This document shows positions 44,043 to 52,586 of a stretch of 64,000 bases of DNA, piece by piece. The position numbers were made by a program, and so were the translations under genes. Below the pieces are notes generated by a model. It searched no databases and was not told the DNA's origin. It saw nothing but the letters and a program-made list of their open reading frames with translations. Position 1 is the stretch's first letter, and the number at the start of each line of letters is the position of its first letter. The stretch comes from Streptomyces sp. B1I3 (GTDB lineage Bacteria; Actinomycetota; Actinomycetes; Streptomycetales; Streptomycetaceae), in the NCBI RefSeq assembly GCF_030816615.1, contig NZ_JAUSYD010000001.1, positions 2,914,001-2,978,000 of the forward strand, given 5' to 3'.

Positions 44043-45401
44043 ATGCGCCGAAGAAATCTGTCCGGACTGACCACCGCCGCCTGCGCCCTCATGCTGCTGG
44101 CCGGCCTCGCCCCCGCGTCCGCCGCCGACTCGGGGCGTGAAGCGAACCGCCACAGGAGCCACCACGAGCGCGCGTACAGGACCGTCGGCTACTTCACGCA
44201 ATGGGGCGTCTACGGGCGCGACTTCCAGGTCAAGGACCTGGAGACGAGCGGCACGGCGGCCAAGCTGACCCACGTCAACTACGCCTTCGGCAACGTCAGC
44301 GCCGAAGGGAAGTGCTTCACCGGCAATGTGCCCGGCGAGGCGGACGCCTGGGCGGACTACGCCCGCCCGCTCGACGCCGCCGGCTCGGTGGACGGCGTGG
44401 CCGACACCGACAGCCAGCCCCTCGCGGGCAACTTCAACCAGCTGCGCGAGCTCAAGGCCGCGCACCCCGGTCTCAAGGTGATGATCTCGCTGGGCGGCTG
44501 GAGCTGGTCCACCCACTTCTCGGACGCGGCGCGCACCGCGGCCTCCCGCAAGGCGCTCGTCTCCTCCTGCATCGATCTGTACATCAAGGGCAACCTGCCC
44601 GTGGACGGCGCCCGCGGCGGCGAGGGGGCCGCCGCCGGCCTCTTCGACGGCATCGACATCGACTGGGAGTGGCCGGGATCCGCCGGGGACACCGACACGG
44701 TCCACCGCCCCGAGGACAAGCGCAATTTCACCGCCCTCGTACACGAGTTCCGTACCCAGCTCGACGCCTACGCGAAGAGCCGGCCAAAGGGCGGGACGAA
44801 GCCGCGGCACTACGAGCTGTCGGCGTTCGTCCCGACGGCTCCCACCAAGATCGACGCAGGGTTCGACGTGCGTCGCGTCATGCGGGACTTCGACTTCGTC
44901 AACCTCCAGGGCTACGACTTCCACGTCTCCGGCGAGGCGGCCACCGCCCAGCAGTCCGCGCTGTACGCCGAGGGTGATTTCAGCGTCGACGGGACGGTCC
45001 GTGACTGGGTCAGGCGCGGCGCTCCCGCCCGCAAGCTCGTCATGGGAATGCCGTTCTACGGTCAGGGCTGGACCGGGGTCACCGGCGGCGGCGACGGACT
45101 CGGGCAGCCGGCCGCGGCCCCCGCACCGGCCACCTACGCCGCCGGTTACGAGGACTACAAGGCACTCAGGAAGCTGGCCGGCTCCGGGCAGTACACGGTG
45201 CACCGGGACAACCGGAACGGTCACGCCTGGCTGTTCGACGGCACCACCCTGTGGACGTACGACGATCCGCAGGTGCTCCGCGCCAAGACCTCGTACATCC
45301 GCGACCGGGGGCTCGGCGGCGCGATGTTCTGGTCGCTGGACGGGGACACGGACGACGGAGAACTGATGACCGCCGTCGACCGCGGCCTCAGCGGGCACTG
45401 A
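44043..45401 (+). CDS. Secreted GH18 chitinase
   Basis: 452 aa. Signal peptide ending near ASAADS (residues about 25-28), then a single GH18 catalytic domain: KVMISLGGWSWSTHFSD, catalytic DGIDIDWEW (residues about 201-209, Glu as acid), LQGYDFHV near residue 290 (family usually has MxYD) and GGAMFWSLDGD at the C-terminus. No carbohydrate-binding or FnIII domain, so it is a catalytic domain-only enzyme. Degrades chitin outside the cell; GlcNAc released would feed the PTS and DasR network. Expression from the dre-containing promoter. Confidence 0.93.
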   Translation: MRRRNLSGLTTAACALMLLAGLAPASAADSGREANRHRSHHERAYRTVGYFTQWGVYGRDFQVKDLETSGTAAKLTHVNYAFGNVSAEGKCFTGNVPGEADAWADYARPLDAAGSVDGVADTDSQPLAGNFNQLRELKAAHPGLKVMISLGGWSWSTHFSDAARTAASRKALVSSCIDLYIKGNLPVDGARGGEGAAAGLFDGIDIDWEWPGSAGDTDTVHRPEDKRNFTALVHEFRTQLDAYAKSRPKGGTKPRHYELSAFVPTAPTKIDAGFDVRRVMRDFDFVNLQGYDFHVSGEAATAQQSALYAEGDFSVDGTVRDWVRRGAPARKLVMGMPFYGQGWTGVTGGGDGLGQPAAAPAPATYAAGYEDYKALRKLAGSGQYTVHRDNRNGHAWLFDGTTLWTYDDPQVLRAKTSYIRDRGLGGAMFWSLDGDTDDGELMTAVDRGLSGH

Positions 45402-45420
45402 CCGGGCACGGCCCGGGCAC

Positions 45421-45502
45421 GGCCCGGGCCGTCGCGGGGCCCGGGCCGTCGCGGGGCCCGGGCCGTCGCGGGGCCCGGGCCGTCGCGGGGCCCGGGCCGT
45501 CG
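45421..45502. repeat. 17-bp tandem repeat, 4.8 copies
   Basis: The unit GGCCCGGGCCGTCGCGG is repeated at 45421, 45438, 45455, 45472 and partly at 45489. Each unit contains the palindrome GGCCCGGGCC. It begins 20 bp after the chitinase stop codon and probably forms strong secondary structure that ends the chitinase transcript. A shorter 11-bp repeat (CGGGCACGGCC) lies just before it. Confidence 0.9.
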
Positions 45503-45604
45503 TCACCGCACCGCCGGCGCGGCGGCGGCGACCGGTCCGCGTCAGGCCCGCCGTCAGGCCCGGCGACGGGACAAGCGCCCCGGGAACGGCCGGCCGGGGC
45601 CACG

Positions 45605-45610
45605 TACATT
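45605..45610 (+). promoter_or_regulatory. -10 box of leaderless gene at 45617
   Basis: TACATT lies 6 nt before the ATG; no ribosome binding site. Confidence 0.5.
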
Positions 45611-45616
45611 CGTCCC

Positions 45617-46732
45617 ATGACCGGCACCCTGATCTCCACGGCGACCTACCTCTGCCCGCAGGACGGAACCCGGGCCGAGGTGACCACGGCGAACTGGTGC
45701 TGCCCGGTCTGCGCGGGCCCCTGGGACCTCGACGTCGGCGCCCGGCCACCGGTCCGCCTCGACTCCCTGCCCGGGCGCGTCAATTCACTGTGGCGCTACG
45801 AGGAGGCTCTTCCGCTCGCCGGCCCGGCGGTCTCCCTCGGCGAAGGACGGACCCCGCTGGTCCCCCTCACCGGCCACGTCTCGGCCAAGCTCGACTACCT
45901 GATGCCCACGCTCTCCTTCAAGGACCGCGGCGCCGTGATGCTGGCCGAACTGGCCCGCAGGCTCTCCCCCGAGCGGGTCGTCGCGGACAGCAGCGGCAAC
46001 GCGGGCACGGCCGTCGCCGCGTACTGCGCCCGGGCCGGGCTGCCCTGCACGGTGTACGTGCCCGAGGGGACCTCTCCCAAGAAGACCGAGCAGATCAGGG
46101 CCCACGGCGCCCGGCTGGAGATCGTGCCGGGGGGCCGGGAAGCCACGGCGCTCGCCGCCCGGGCCGCCGCCGGAGCACCTGGGACCTTCTACGCCTCGCA
46201 CGTCTTCAACCCCTATTTCCTGCACGGTACGAAGACCTACGTCTACGAACTGTGGGAGGACCTCGGCGGCACGCTGCCGGACGCGATCGCCGTGCCGGTC
46301 GGCAACGGCACCCTGCTTCTCGGCGCGGCTCTCGCCACCGCCGAGCTCCTCGCCCACGGATTGATCGCCCGCCGCCCGGCCCTGATCGCCGTGCAGGCGG
46401 AGGCGGTGTCCCCGCTGGCCGCCGCGTTCCGGGCGGGCGCGGACGATCTGCTCGGGACCGGGAGTGCGGGTGCCCCGACGCTCGCCGAGGGCATCGCCAT
46501 TCCCCGGCCTCCGCGCGCACGGCAGATCCTGGCGGCCGTCAGGGAGTCGGGCGGCACCTTCCTGACGGTGACGGAGGACCGGATCCGTGCGGCGCAGCGC
46601 GACCTGGCCGCCCGTGGCTTCTTCGTCGAGACCACCGGGGTCGCCTGCTGGGCGGCGGTGGGCGACCGGACGGACGGGAGCGTCGTCGTACCCCTGTGCG
46701 GGGCGGGCCTCAAGACGGGGATGGCCCTCTGA
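45617..46732 (+). CDS. Threonine-synthase-like PLP enzyme
   Basis: 371 aa fold-type II PLP enzyme. PTLSFKDRGAVM carries the PLP lysine, SSGNAGTAVAAYCARAG the phosphate loop, and GSxG-like PVGNGTLLLG follows near residue 235. N-terminal CPQDG...NWCCPVCAGPW is a Cys-rich, zinc-ribbon-like segment found in related actinobacterial proteins. A second, non-housekeeping threonine synthase or a relative with other substrates (cysteate/amino acid modification) is possible; no homoserine genes are nearby. Leaderless start. Confidence 0.8.
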   Translation: MTGTLISTATYLCPQDGTRAEVTTANWCCPVCAGPWDLDVGARPPVRLDSLPGRVNSLWRYEEALPLAGPAVSLGEGRTPLVPLTGHVSAKLDYLMPTLSFKDRGAVMLAELARRLSPERVVADSSGNAGTAVAAYCARAGLPCTVYVPEGTSPKKTEQIRAHGARLEIVPGGREATALAARAAAGAPGTFYASHVFNPYFLHGTKTYVYELWEDLGGTLPDAIAVPVGNGTLLLGAALATAELLAHGLIARRPALIAVQAEAVSPLAAAFRAGADDLLGTGSAGAPTLAEGIAIPRPPRARQILAAVRESGGTFLTVTEDRIRAAQRDLAARGFFVETTGVACWAAVGDRTDGSVVVPLCGAGLKTGMAL

Positions 46733-46801
46733 GGGCGGTGCCCTCCGGGCCGTGCCGTCGAAGGCCGAGCCGCCGGGCGCCCCGGCCGGAAGGCCGGACC
46801 G

Positions 46802-47284
46802 TCAGTCGGTCCAGTACGTGTCGTGCTTGGCGAAGAACTCGGCGCGCTCCTTCTCCGGCCAGTCGGACACCTGCGACACCTTCTCGAAGTACTCCTCGCG
46901 CGGTGCCCCCGGCGTGAAGAGCAGCAGCATCGACGCGGGCTCGTCGGAGTCGTTGCGGAAGGCGTGCAGGCCTCCCTGCGGCACGTGGAGGAAGTCACCC
47001 GGCACGGTGTCGGTCCACTGCTCGCCGTTGTAGATCCGTACCGTCCCGCCGAGGATGAAGAACGACTCGGAGATCGAGCGGTGGAAGTGCGTGGCCGGAC
47101 CGCCCGCCCGGGGGGCCATGTCGATGCGGTAGAGCCCGAACTCACCGCGTGTGGTCTCCGTCGTCGCCAGGTAGTGCGTGCTGCCACCGGTGCGCGTCAG
47201 CAGATCAGGAGCGGTGTCCGCGGGCCGGTACTGCGCACTGATCTCGCCCTCACCGGCGGTGTAGGTGGGTTCCGGGTACGACAT
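46802..47284 (-). CDS. Cupin-domain protein
   Basis: 160 aa. Cupin motifs GGPATHFHRSISESFFILGG and PGDFLHVPQGGLHAFRNDSDEPA give a single small beta-barrel with two His and one Glu as metal ligands. Enzymatic function unknown; could be an isomerase, dioxygenase or sensor. GGGAG ribosome binding site before the ATG. Convergent with the PLP-enzyme gene. Confidence 0.8.
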   Translation of the reverse strand: MSYPEPTYTAGEGEISAQYRPADTAPDLLTRTGGSTHYLATTETTRGEFGLYRIDMAPRAGGPATHFHRSISESFFILGGTVRIYNGEQWTDTVPGDFLHVPQGGLHAFRNDSDEPASMLLLFTPGAPREEYFEKVSQVSDWPEKERAEFFAKHDTYWTD

Positions 47285-47612
47285 GGCGTTCTCCCTGTCC
47301 GGTCGCGGTCCTGGTCGCGTCCTGTTCGCTGTGCCTTCCCGGCTCCGCGCGGTGGGCCCGGCGTCGCGTGACCGCACGGGCGCCGGACACGCGACGCCGG
47401 CCGGGAGGACCGGCCGGCTCCTCACCCCACGGTACGACGGGGCCTTCGTCCCCGGGACGCCGTGCCGTGAGAGGGCCTCGTCGGCGGTCGCGAGGTGCCC
47501 GCCGCGCAGACTCTCCTCCCGCATTGCGGCACCCTCGTCACCTCACCGGGCCGGGCCACCCCGGAGCCCGCCGTCCGAACGCGCTGTTACCTTCGGTCCA
47601 TGGCCGCATCGG
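47285..47612. other. Intergenic, no convincing gene
   Basis: About 330 bp upstream of the cupin gene (minus) and two tiny frames (plus). A TACCTT -10-like box occurs at 47588-47593 in front of the latter. Nothing else recognised. Confidence 0.4.
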
Positions 47613-47699
47613 GTGATCCTGCTCAGGCGGATCGAGCGGTTCCTTCCGGACGACGGTCACCTGCCGTACGAGCTCATGTCCGAGGAGCCGGAACAATGA
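47613..47699 (+). CDS. Possible 28-aa micro-ORF
   Basis: GTG start, no clear ribosome binding site. The third codon positions are mostly G or C (unlike the alternative frame through the same bases), which speaks for coding. Sequence begins VILLRRIERFLPDDGHLPYE, amphipathic. Its stop codon overlaps the start of the next small frame (ATGA). No family recognised; could also be the tail of a lost gene. Confidence 0.3.
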   Translation: MILLRRIERFLPDDGHLPYELMSEEPEQ

Positions 47700-47782
47700 C
47701 GCCCCCGCAGGACGACTGCCCGTGCGGCGCCGGACCGGACCACGGCGCACCGGCCGCCGGACGGAAGCGAGCCTTACGCTGA
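47696..47782 (+). CDS. Possible 28-aa micro-ORF with CPCG motif
   Basis: ATG overlaps the TGA of the preceding frame (ATGA). G/C-rich third positions. Contains CPCGAGPDHG, reminiscent of a short SEC-C-like zinc motif, then a basic C-terminus. Too short for a firm call. Confidence 0.3.
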   Translation: MTPPQDDCPCGAGPDHGAPAAGRKRALR

Positions 47783-47828
47783 CGGGTGCCTCGGCCCCAG
47801 CGGGTGTATGTTCCCTTCCTGAATGGTA

Positions 47829-47843
47829 TTCCGTAATACTGAA
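47829..47843. promoter_or_regulatory. Palindrome-like box before iclR-type gene, shared with 52587
   Basis: TTCCGTAATACTGAA, matching TTCAGCATTGCTGAA at 52587-52601 at 11 of 15 positions (pattern TTCnGnAnTnCTGAA). It overlaps a possible -10 (TAATAC) 18 bp before the ATG at 47858. Candidate operator for the IclR protein itself. Confidence 0.5.
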
Positions 47844-47857
47844 TGCGAGTAAAGGTC

Positions 47858-48634
47858 ATGGTGCAGTCTGTTCAGCGTGCGGTGAGCATCCTCCGCGAAC
47901 TGGCGTCAGCCGGCCCTCGCCTGGGTGTGACTGAGATCGCTGAACGGATCGGTGTGTCCAAACCGACCGTGCACGCACTGCTGCGCACGCTGGAGGCCGA
48001 GGGGTTCGTCCGCCAGGAGAAGGAGACCAGCAAGTACCTCCTGGGCTCTGCGCTGCTGCGTCTCGGCAACTCCTACCTGGAGACACAGGAGTTGCGGTCG
48101 CGCACGCTGCCCTGGGCCGACGGTCTCGCGGAGCGCACCGGGGAGGCGGTATGGGTCGCCGTACTCGACGGCCGGCACGTCCTCGTCGTGCACCACGCGT
48201 TCCGGCGCGGCAGCGGGGTCCAGATCCTCGAACTCGGCGCCACCATTCCCTGGAACACCTGCGCCCTGGGCAAGGCGATGGTCGCGTTCCTGCCGCAGAA
48301 GGAGCAGGAGGTGCTGCTCCAGGGGGAACTGGCCACACTGACCGGGCAGAGCGTGGTCGATTCCGGCGTCCTCGCGGGCCAGCTGGAAGAGATCAGGCGG
48401 CTCGGCTACGCGCAGGAGGACCAGGAGAGCGCGCTGGGCGAAGCCGGCATCGCCTCACCGGTCTTCGAGCGCCACGGGCACGTGGCGGGCGCCATCGGCG
48501 TCGTCGGCTCCACCGAACGGCTCCTCACCGAGGAGTGTAGGCAGCAGCACGCCGTCGCCGTACGCGAGGTCGCGACCCTGCTGTCGCGGGAGCTCGGGGC
48601 CGGGCGGGGCATCGCCTGGCAGGCATTCGGCTGA
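47858..48634 (+). CDS. IclR-family regulator
   Basis: 258 aa. Winged helix SVQRAVSILRELASAGPRLGVTEIAERIGVSKPTVHALLRTLEAEGF, then the IclR effector domain (DGRHVLVVHHAFRRGSG, ALGKAMVAFLP, EDQESALGEAGIASPVF). It resembles the GylR-type subgroup in its effector domain, but no glycerol genes are adjacent. Start at ATG 47858 is preferred; an ATG at 47843 lies inside the putative operator. The Shine-Dalgarno (AAAGG) is close to the ATG and would fit a GTG at 47861 equally well. Convergent with gap. Confidence 0.85.
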   Translation: MVQSVQRAVSILRELASAGPRLGVTEIAERIGVSKPTVHALLRTLEAEGFVRQEKETSKYLLGSALLRLGNSYLETQELRSRTLPWADGLAERTGEAVWVAVLDGRHVLVVHHAFRRGSGVQILELGATIPWNTCALGKAMVAFLPQKEQEVLLQGELATLTGQSVVDSGVLAGQLEEIRRLGYAQEDQESALGEAGIASPVFERHGHVAGAIGVVGSTERLLTEECRQQHAVAVREVATLLSRELGAGRGIAWQAFG

Positions 48635-48670
48635 TCGCCGGCGGTCCGCTCCGCCGCACGGCACGAAAGA

Positions 48671-48710
48671 CGTCCTGCCCCGAGCGGCCGCGGCCGCTCG
48701 GGGCAGGACG
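48671..48710. terminator. 40-bp perfect palindrome between convergent genes
   Basis: 48671-48690 and 48691-48710 are exact reverse complements (core CGAGCGGCCG). It lies between the IclR-type gene and gap and should terminate both transcripts. Confidence 0.85.
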
Positions 48711-48746
48711 ACGGGTGACCGCACCCGCGCGGCCACCCGTCGTGGA

Positions 48747-49757
48747 TCAGGCCTCGGCGCCGAGCAGTCGCGCGACGTCGATCAGCCGGTGGGAGAAGCC
48801 GGACTCGTTGTCGTACCAGCCGAAGACCTTCGCGTGGCGACCGTCGCCGGTGACCGTCGTCAGCTTGGAGTCGAAGATGCAGGACGCCGGGTCGCCGACG
48901 ATGTCGGACGAGACGAGCGGGGCGTCCGTGTAGCGCAGGACACCGGCCAGCGGACCGGCCGCCGCCTCAGCGAAGAGCCCGTTGATCTCTTCGACGGTCG
49001 TCGGCCGCGACAGGTACACGGACAGGTCGGTCAGCGAGCCGACCGGCACGGGGACGCGCAGGGACAGGCCCGCGAGCCGGCCGTTCAGCTCGGGCAGGAC
49101 GAGGCCGATGGCCTTGGCGGCACCGGTCGAGGTGGGCACGACGTTGATCGCGGCCGAGCGGGCGCGCCTGGGGTCCTTGTGCGGACCGTCCTGCAGGTTC
49201 TGGTCCTGCGTGTACGCGTGCACCGTGGTCATCAGACCGTGCTCCACGCCGAGCCCGTCGTGCAGCACCTTGGCGAGCGGCGCCAGGCAGTTCGTCGTGC
49301 ACGACGCGTTCGAGACGACGTGGTGGTTCGCCGGGTCGTACTTCGCGTGGTTGATGCCGTACGCGAGCGTGATGTCCTCGTTCGACGCGGGCGCCGAGAT
49401 GAGTACCTTCCGCGCACCCGCCTCGAGGTGCACGGCGGCCTTCTTGCCGTCGGTGAAGATACCGGTGGACTCCACCACGACGTCGATGCCGAGCTCACCC
49501 CAGGGGAGCTTGCCGGGCTCGCGCTCCGCGTAGACCGCGATCTTCCGGCCGTCGATCACGAGGGAGTCACCGTCGACCTCGACCTCGGCGTTCAGGCGGC
49601 CCATGGTGCTGTCGTAGGAAAGCAGGTGCGCGAGGGTCGCCGCGTCGGTGAGGTCGTTCACCGCGACAACTTCAAGATCGGTTCCATGGGTGAGTGCGGC
49701 GCGCAGGAACCCACGCCCGATGCGGCCGAATCCGTTGATGGCGACCTTGATACTCAT
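48747..49757 (-). CDS. gap: Glyceraldehyde-3-phosphate dehydrogenase (type I)
   Basis: 336 aa NAD-dependent glycolytic enzyme. Rossmann motif NGFGRIGRGFLRAAL, catalytic SNASCTTNCLAPL (Cys about 152) and catalytic His in the TTVHAYTQDQ region are intact. Length and spacing are normal. Streptomycetes often carry several gap paralogues; this one stands alone, outside the usual gap-pgk-tpi cluster. EamA exporter gene lies 63 bp upstream on the same strand. GAAGAG-type ribosome binding site before ATG. Confidence 0.95.
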   Translation of the reverse strand: MSIKVAINGFGRIGRGFLRAALTHGTDLEVVAVNDLTDAATLAHLLSYDSTMGRLNAEVEVDGDSLVIDGRKIAVYAEREPGKLPWGELGIDVVVESTGIFTDGKKAAVHLEAGARKVLISAPASNEDITLAYGINHAKYDPANHHVVSNASCTTNCLAPLAKVLHDGLGVEHGLMTTVHAYTQDQNLQDGPHKDPRRARSAAINVVPTSTGAAKAIGLVLPELNGRLAGLSLRVPVPVGSLTDLSVYLSRPTTVEEINGLFAEAAAGPLAGVLRYTDAPLVSSDIVGDPASCIFDSKLTTVTGDGRHAKVFGWYDNESGFSHRLIDVARLLGAEA

Positions 49758-49820
49758 GTCTCTTCTCTTCTCTGTCTGTACGTGTGCGTCGCGGAGCGGC
49801 ATAGCGGGTGACGACCTTGT

Positions 49821-50738
49821 CTACCTGCGCGCCGCGAGCAGAACACCGACCCCTCCGAGGAGCAGGCCGATGATCGCGGAGTAACCGAGCGTCTGACCGA
49901 TGACCAGCCAGGCAAGCAGGGCGGTGACGGCCGGAGTGAGGAAGAAGAGCGTGCCCACCCGGCTGGCGGCCTGCTTCTTGAGCATGAAGTTGAGCAGGAG
50001 GAACGTGCCCACCGAGTTGACCAGGACGATCCACGCCAGTGAACCCCCGAACGCGCCCCAGTCGGACACCTTCGGGTCCTCCAGGGTCAGGGTCAGGATG
50101 CCCATCACGGGTGCACTGGCGAGGAAGTGCACGGCCGTACTGCTGCGGACGTCCGCACCCTGGGTGAAGCGCTTCTGGTAGACCGTGCCCGCGCTCAGGC
50201 CGAGCAGTCCCACGAAGGACAGCACGATGGCGGCGGCGGAGAAGTGCAAGGCGCCCGCGACCGCGAGGGCCACACCCGCGCCGCCCACGGCGAAACCGAG
50301 CCACTGCCGCCTGGTGATCTCCTCACCCAGGAACAGCCCGGCCAGCAGGGCGATCAACACGGGGTTGAACCCCTGGATCAGCGCGACGACACCGCCGGGC
50401 AGGCCCGCACCGATGGCCGTGTAGAAGGCGCCGAACTGCACCGCCTGCATCAACAGACCGGTGACGATCACATGCAGGAGCAGACGGCCCTTGGGCCAGG
50501 GTGACCTGCTCACCACGGCGATCACGGCCAGCAGGACGCCGGCGACCGCGAAGCGGGAGAACGTCAGCAGCAGGGGAGGCGCCGCATCGGTACCGAGCAC
50601 CGCCGCGATGAACGCGCTGCTCCACAGCACCACGAAGACGGCGGGGATCACCGCGTTGGCCCGAGCCGGCGGAGCAGTGGCCTGCGGCTCCTCGGCCGCT
50701 GCCTCGACCGTGGCGGGTTTCGGGTCGGCGCCTTGCAT
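49821..50738 (-). CDS. EamA-family (DMT superfamily) exporter
   Basis: 305 aa. Ten membrane segments in two homologous halves (VIPAVFVVLWSSAFIAAVLGTDAAPP begins half one; FVGLLGLSAGTVYQKRF begins half two), typical of metabolite exporters of the EamA group. Divergent from the CGNR regulator; the shared 100 bp carry GTAACC/GGTTAC repeats, which suggests it is controlled by that regulator. Substrate unknown. ATG start. Confidence 0.88.
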   Translation of the reverse strand: MQGADPKPATVEAAAEEPQATAPPARANAVIPAVFVVLWSSAFIAAVLGTDAAPPLLLTFSRFAVAGVLLAVIAVVSRSPWPKGRLLLHVIVTGLLMQAVQFGAFYTAIGAGLPGGVVALIQGFNPVLIALLAGLFLGEEITRRQWLGFAVGGAGVALAVAGALHFSAAAIVLSFVGLLGLSAGTVYQKRFTQGADVRSSTAVHFLASAPVMGILTLTLEDPKVSDWGAFGGSLAWIVLVNSVGTFLLLNFMLKKQAASRVGTLFFLTPAVTALLAWLVIGQTLGYSAIIGLLLGGVGVLLAARR

Positions 50739-50764
50739 TGCAGTGGTGGCCTCTCACTGAGGAA

Positions 50765-50829
50765 GTAACCAGATCAGTAGGTTATTCAGGACACTACAGG
50801 GGCCTCGATGAACCAGTCAACGCGGTTAC
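50765..50829. promoter_or_regulatory. Three GTAACC/GGTTAC half-sites between EamA and CGNR genes
   Basis: GTAACC at 50765-50770, GGTTAT at 50780-50785 and GGTTAC at 50824-50829. The first two form an inverted repeat with a 9-bp spacer; the third overlaps the -10 box of the CGNR gene. Candidate operators for a divergent-pair regulator. Confidence 0.5.
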
Positions 50830-50832
50830 TCT
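50827..50832 (+). promoter_or_regulatory. -10 box of leaderless CGNR gene
   Basis: TACTCT lies 6 nt before the ATG at 50839. A GGTTAC half-site overlaps it. Confidence 0.5.
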
Positions 50833-50838
50833 TGAGGG

Positions 50839-51372
50839 ATGAACTTCGCATTTGTCAGCGGCAGCGTGGCCCTTGACTTCGTCGGCACCGTGCAGAGCCG
50901 GCGTGATGCCCCGCTGGACCTGCTCACCACGACGGCCCAACTCTCCGAGTGGACCGCCTCATCCGGAATCCTCGACGCCGCCACGACAGCGACCCGGGGC
51001 GACCTGGCCTCGGCGGTCCGTCTGCGCGAGGCGATCTACCGCCTCATGCTCGCCGCGGCCGACCACTCGGCCTACCCCCCCGAGGACTGCGCCACGGTCA
51101 ATCGCGCCGCGACCCCCAATCCGGTACGCACCGAGCTCCGGCCCGACGGCACGGTGCGGCATCACGGAACGGTCGGCGCCGTCCTGTCGACCGTGGCCCG
51201 GGACGCGATCCAGCTGATGACCGACACGCCCCAGCTGGTGAAGGAGTGCGCGGCACCGCGCTGCACCCGGCTCTACGTCGACCGGTCCCACCGCGGCTCG
51301 CGCCGCTGGTGCGACATGACCCGGTGCGGCAACCGCGCCAAGGCAGCCCTCTACCGCTCCCGCCACGCCTGA
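50839..51372 (+). CDS. CGNR zinc-finger regulator (ABATE family)
   Basis: 177 aa. N-terminal ABATE domain (FVSGSVALDFVGTVQSRR, then RLREAIYRLMLAAAD) and C-terminal zinc finger with KECAAPRCTRLYVDRSHRGSRRWCDMTRCGNRAKA, i.e. CGNR motif and four Cys ligands. These are stress- or drug-related transcription factors in actinomycetes. Expected to control the divergent EamA exporter. The ATG lies 6 nt after the -10 box. Confidence 0.88.
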   Translation: MNFAFVSGSVALDFVGTVQSRRDAPLDLLTTTAQLSEWTASSGILDAATTATRGDLASAVRLREAIYRLMLAAADHSAYPPEDCATVNRAATPNPVRTELRPDGTVRHHGTVGAVLSTVARDAIQLMTDTPQLVKECAAPRCTRLYVDRSHRGSRRWCDMTRCGNRAKAALYRSRHA

Positions 51373-51493
51373 CCACCGGCGCCCGGGAGGCGGGCCCGCC
51401 TCGCCTCCTCGGGCAGCTCGACCGCCGGGCGGCAGGACACCCGGCGCGTGTCCACGTGCCCGGTCGGACACATACGCGTGTCCACGTCCCCGG

Positions 51494-52135
51494 TCAGACA
51501 CATGCACGGGCGGATGACACCACCTCGGCCAGGGAACGGAAGAGCAGTTCCGTTGAGACGGCCCCCGGGTCCAGATATCCGATGCTGCGATGGCCCAGGT
51601 AGGACGCCCGCCCTTTGCGCGCCAACAGCGGGATCGTGGACTCCGCTCCGGCGCTCGCCGCCGACGCGGCCGCGGAGGTCGCACGGCGCAGACAGCTGAT
51701 CTCGACGCAGGAACCGCGGAAGGCCGCCAGGGCGGGCACGAAGGCATCCACCATGGTCTTGTCCCCCGGGGCGGCGGCCCCCAGCTTGACGATGACGGCG
51801 AGCCCGGCGTCGAGGGCGTCCGTGAACATGTGGGGATCGGCCTCGGTGGTCGCCAACTCGGCCCCCATCGCCTGGAAGGCACTGCCGTACAGCACCCCCG
51901 AAGCGCCACCGACCCGGGTCAGGAGCAGCGCTCCCACCTCGCTCAGCACTCCCCCCACGGAGTCCGGTACGTCACCCTCGTCCAGCCATCGGCAGACATA
52001 CGAGAGCCCCCGGCAGAGGTTCACTCCGTGATCGCCGTCGCCGATCGCGGAGTCGAGGACGGTGAGGTGGCTCTTGTTGGCGTAGGTCGCTCTTGCAAAG
52101 GCTCGTAACCAGTCTCGAGCCAGCACGACATCCAC
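51494..52135 (-). CDS. dhaL: DhaL-type dihydroxyacetone kinase subunit, orphan
   Basis: 213 aa. The ADP-binding motif SAIGDGDHGVNL (Asp metal ligands) and GGASGVLYGSAFQAMG are those of DhaL, which phosphorylates dihydroxyacetone bound to DhaK using either ATP or a phosphotransferase partner. No dhaK or dhaM is adjacent. GTG start with AAGGGA 6 nt upstream was chosen over a longer frame. Product assignment is by family; substrate may differ. Confidence 0.8.
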   Translation of the reverse strand: MDVVLARDWLRAFARATYANKSHLTVLDSAIGDGDHGVNLCRGLSYVCRWLDEGDVPDSVGGVLSEVGALLLTRVGGASGVLYGSAFQAMGAELATTEADPHMFTDALDAGLAVIVKLGAAAPGDKTMVDAFVPALAAFRGSCVEISCLRRATSAAASAASAGAESTIPLLARKGRASYLGHRSIGYLDPGAVSTELLFRSLAEVVSSARACV

Positions 52136-52586
52136 TCGGTTTCCCTTCAGCCGTGACGATAGGGGGACGCCGTCCCTCGACCACACTGTCAAGCGACATC
52201 ACAGGGTGCTCACACAGGAGCTGGAACCGCAGCAGAAACCCGATCGTAAGGCGTGGGGCAGGTGAGGACAACGAGCGACGGAGTAAAGAGAAGCCCAAGT
52301 AGGCCTTCTGTCCGAGGGGTGGACACCCTCATCCACTGTTCATACGAAGGCATTTGACGCTTCATCTACTCACGGTCGCAGGTGACACGCGCACGCACCC
52401 CCGCGCCGGCGCGACGTACCGCGCGAGGGCGTCGACGAGCCCGCCCACATACCGGCCCCCGAACCGGCGCACCGCCGGCCCGCGCCGGCCGGCCGGCACT
52501 CCGGACGGAGGGGTGGGCGAAGGCCCGGGGGCCCCGAGGGAGCGTCACCGGCGACTGTGGCGAGGCACACTTTTACGGAAACGCTG
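52136..52586. other. Intergenic 450 bp, no gene
   Basis: Between dhaL and the response regulator. Frames here lack codon bias. No repeats or hairpins stood out apart from the operator-like box at its right end. Confidence 0.5.

Noticed and set aside
45421..45502. 17-bp repeats considered as a CRISPR array or as coding
   Set aside because: Strictly tandem with no unique spacers; no coding frame with normal codon bias covers them.
47600..47782. A leaderless 60-codon frame from ATG 47600
   Set aside because: A -10-like box fits, but third codon positions in the first half are A/T-rich, unlike real genes here; the overlapping micro-frames fit better.
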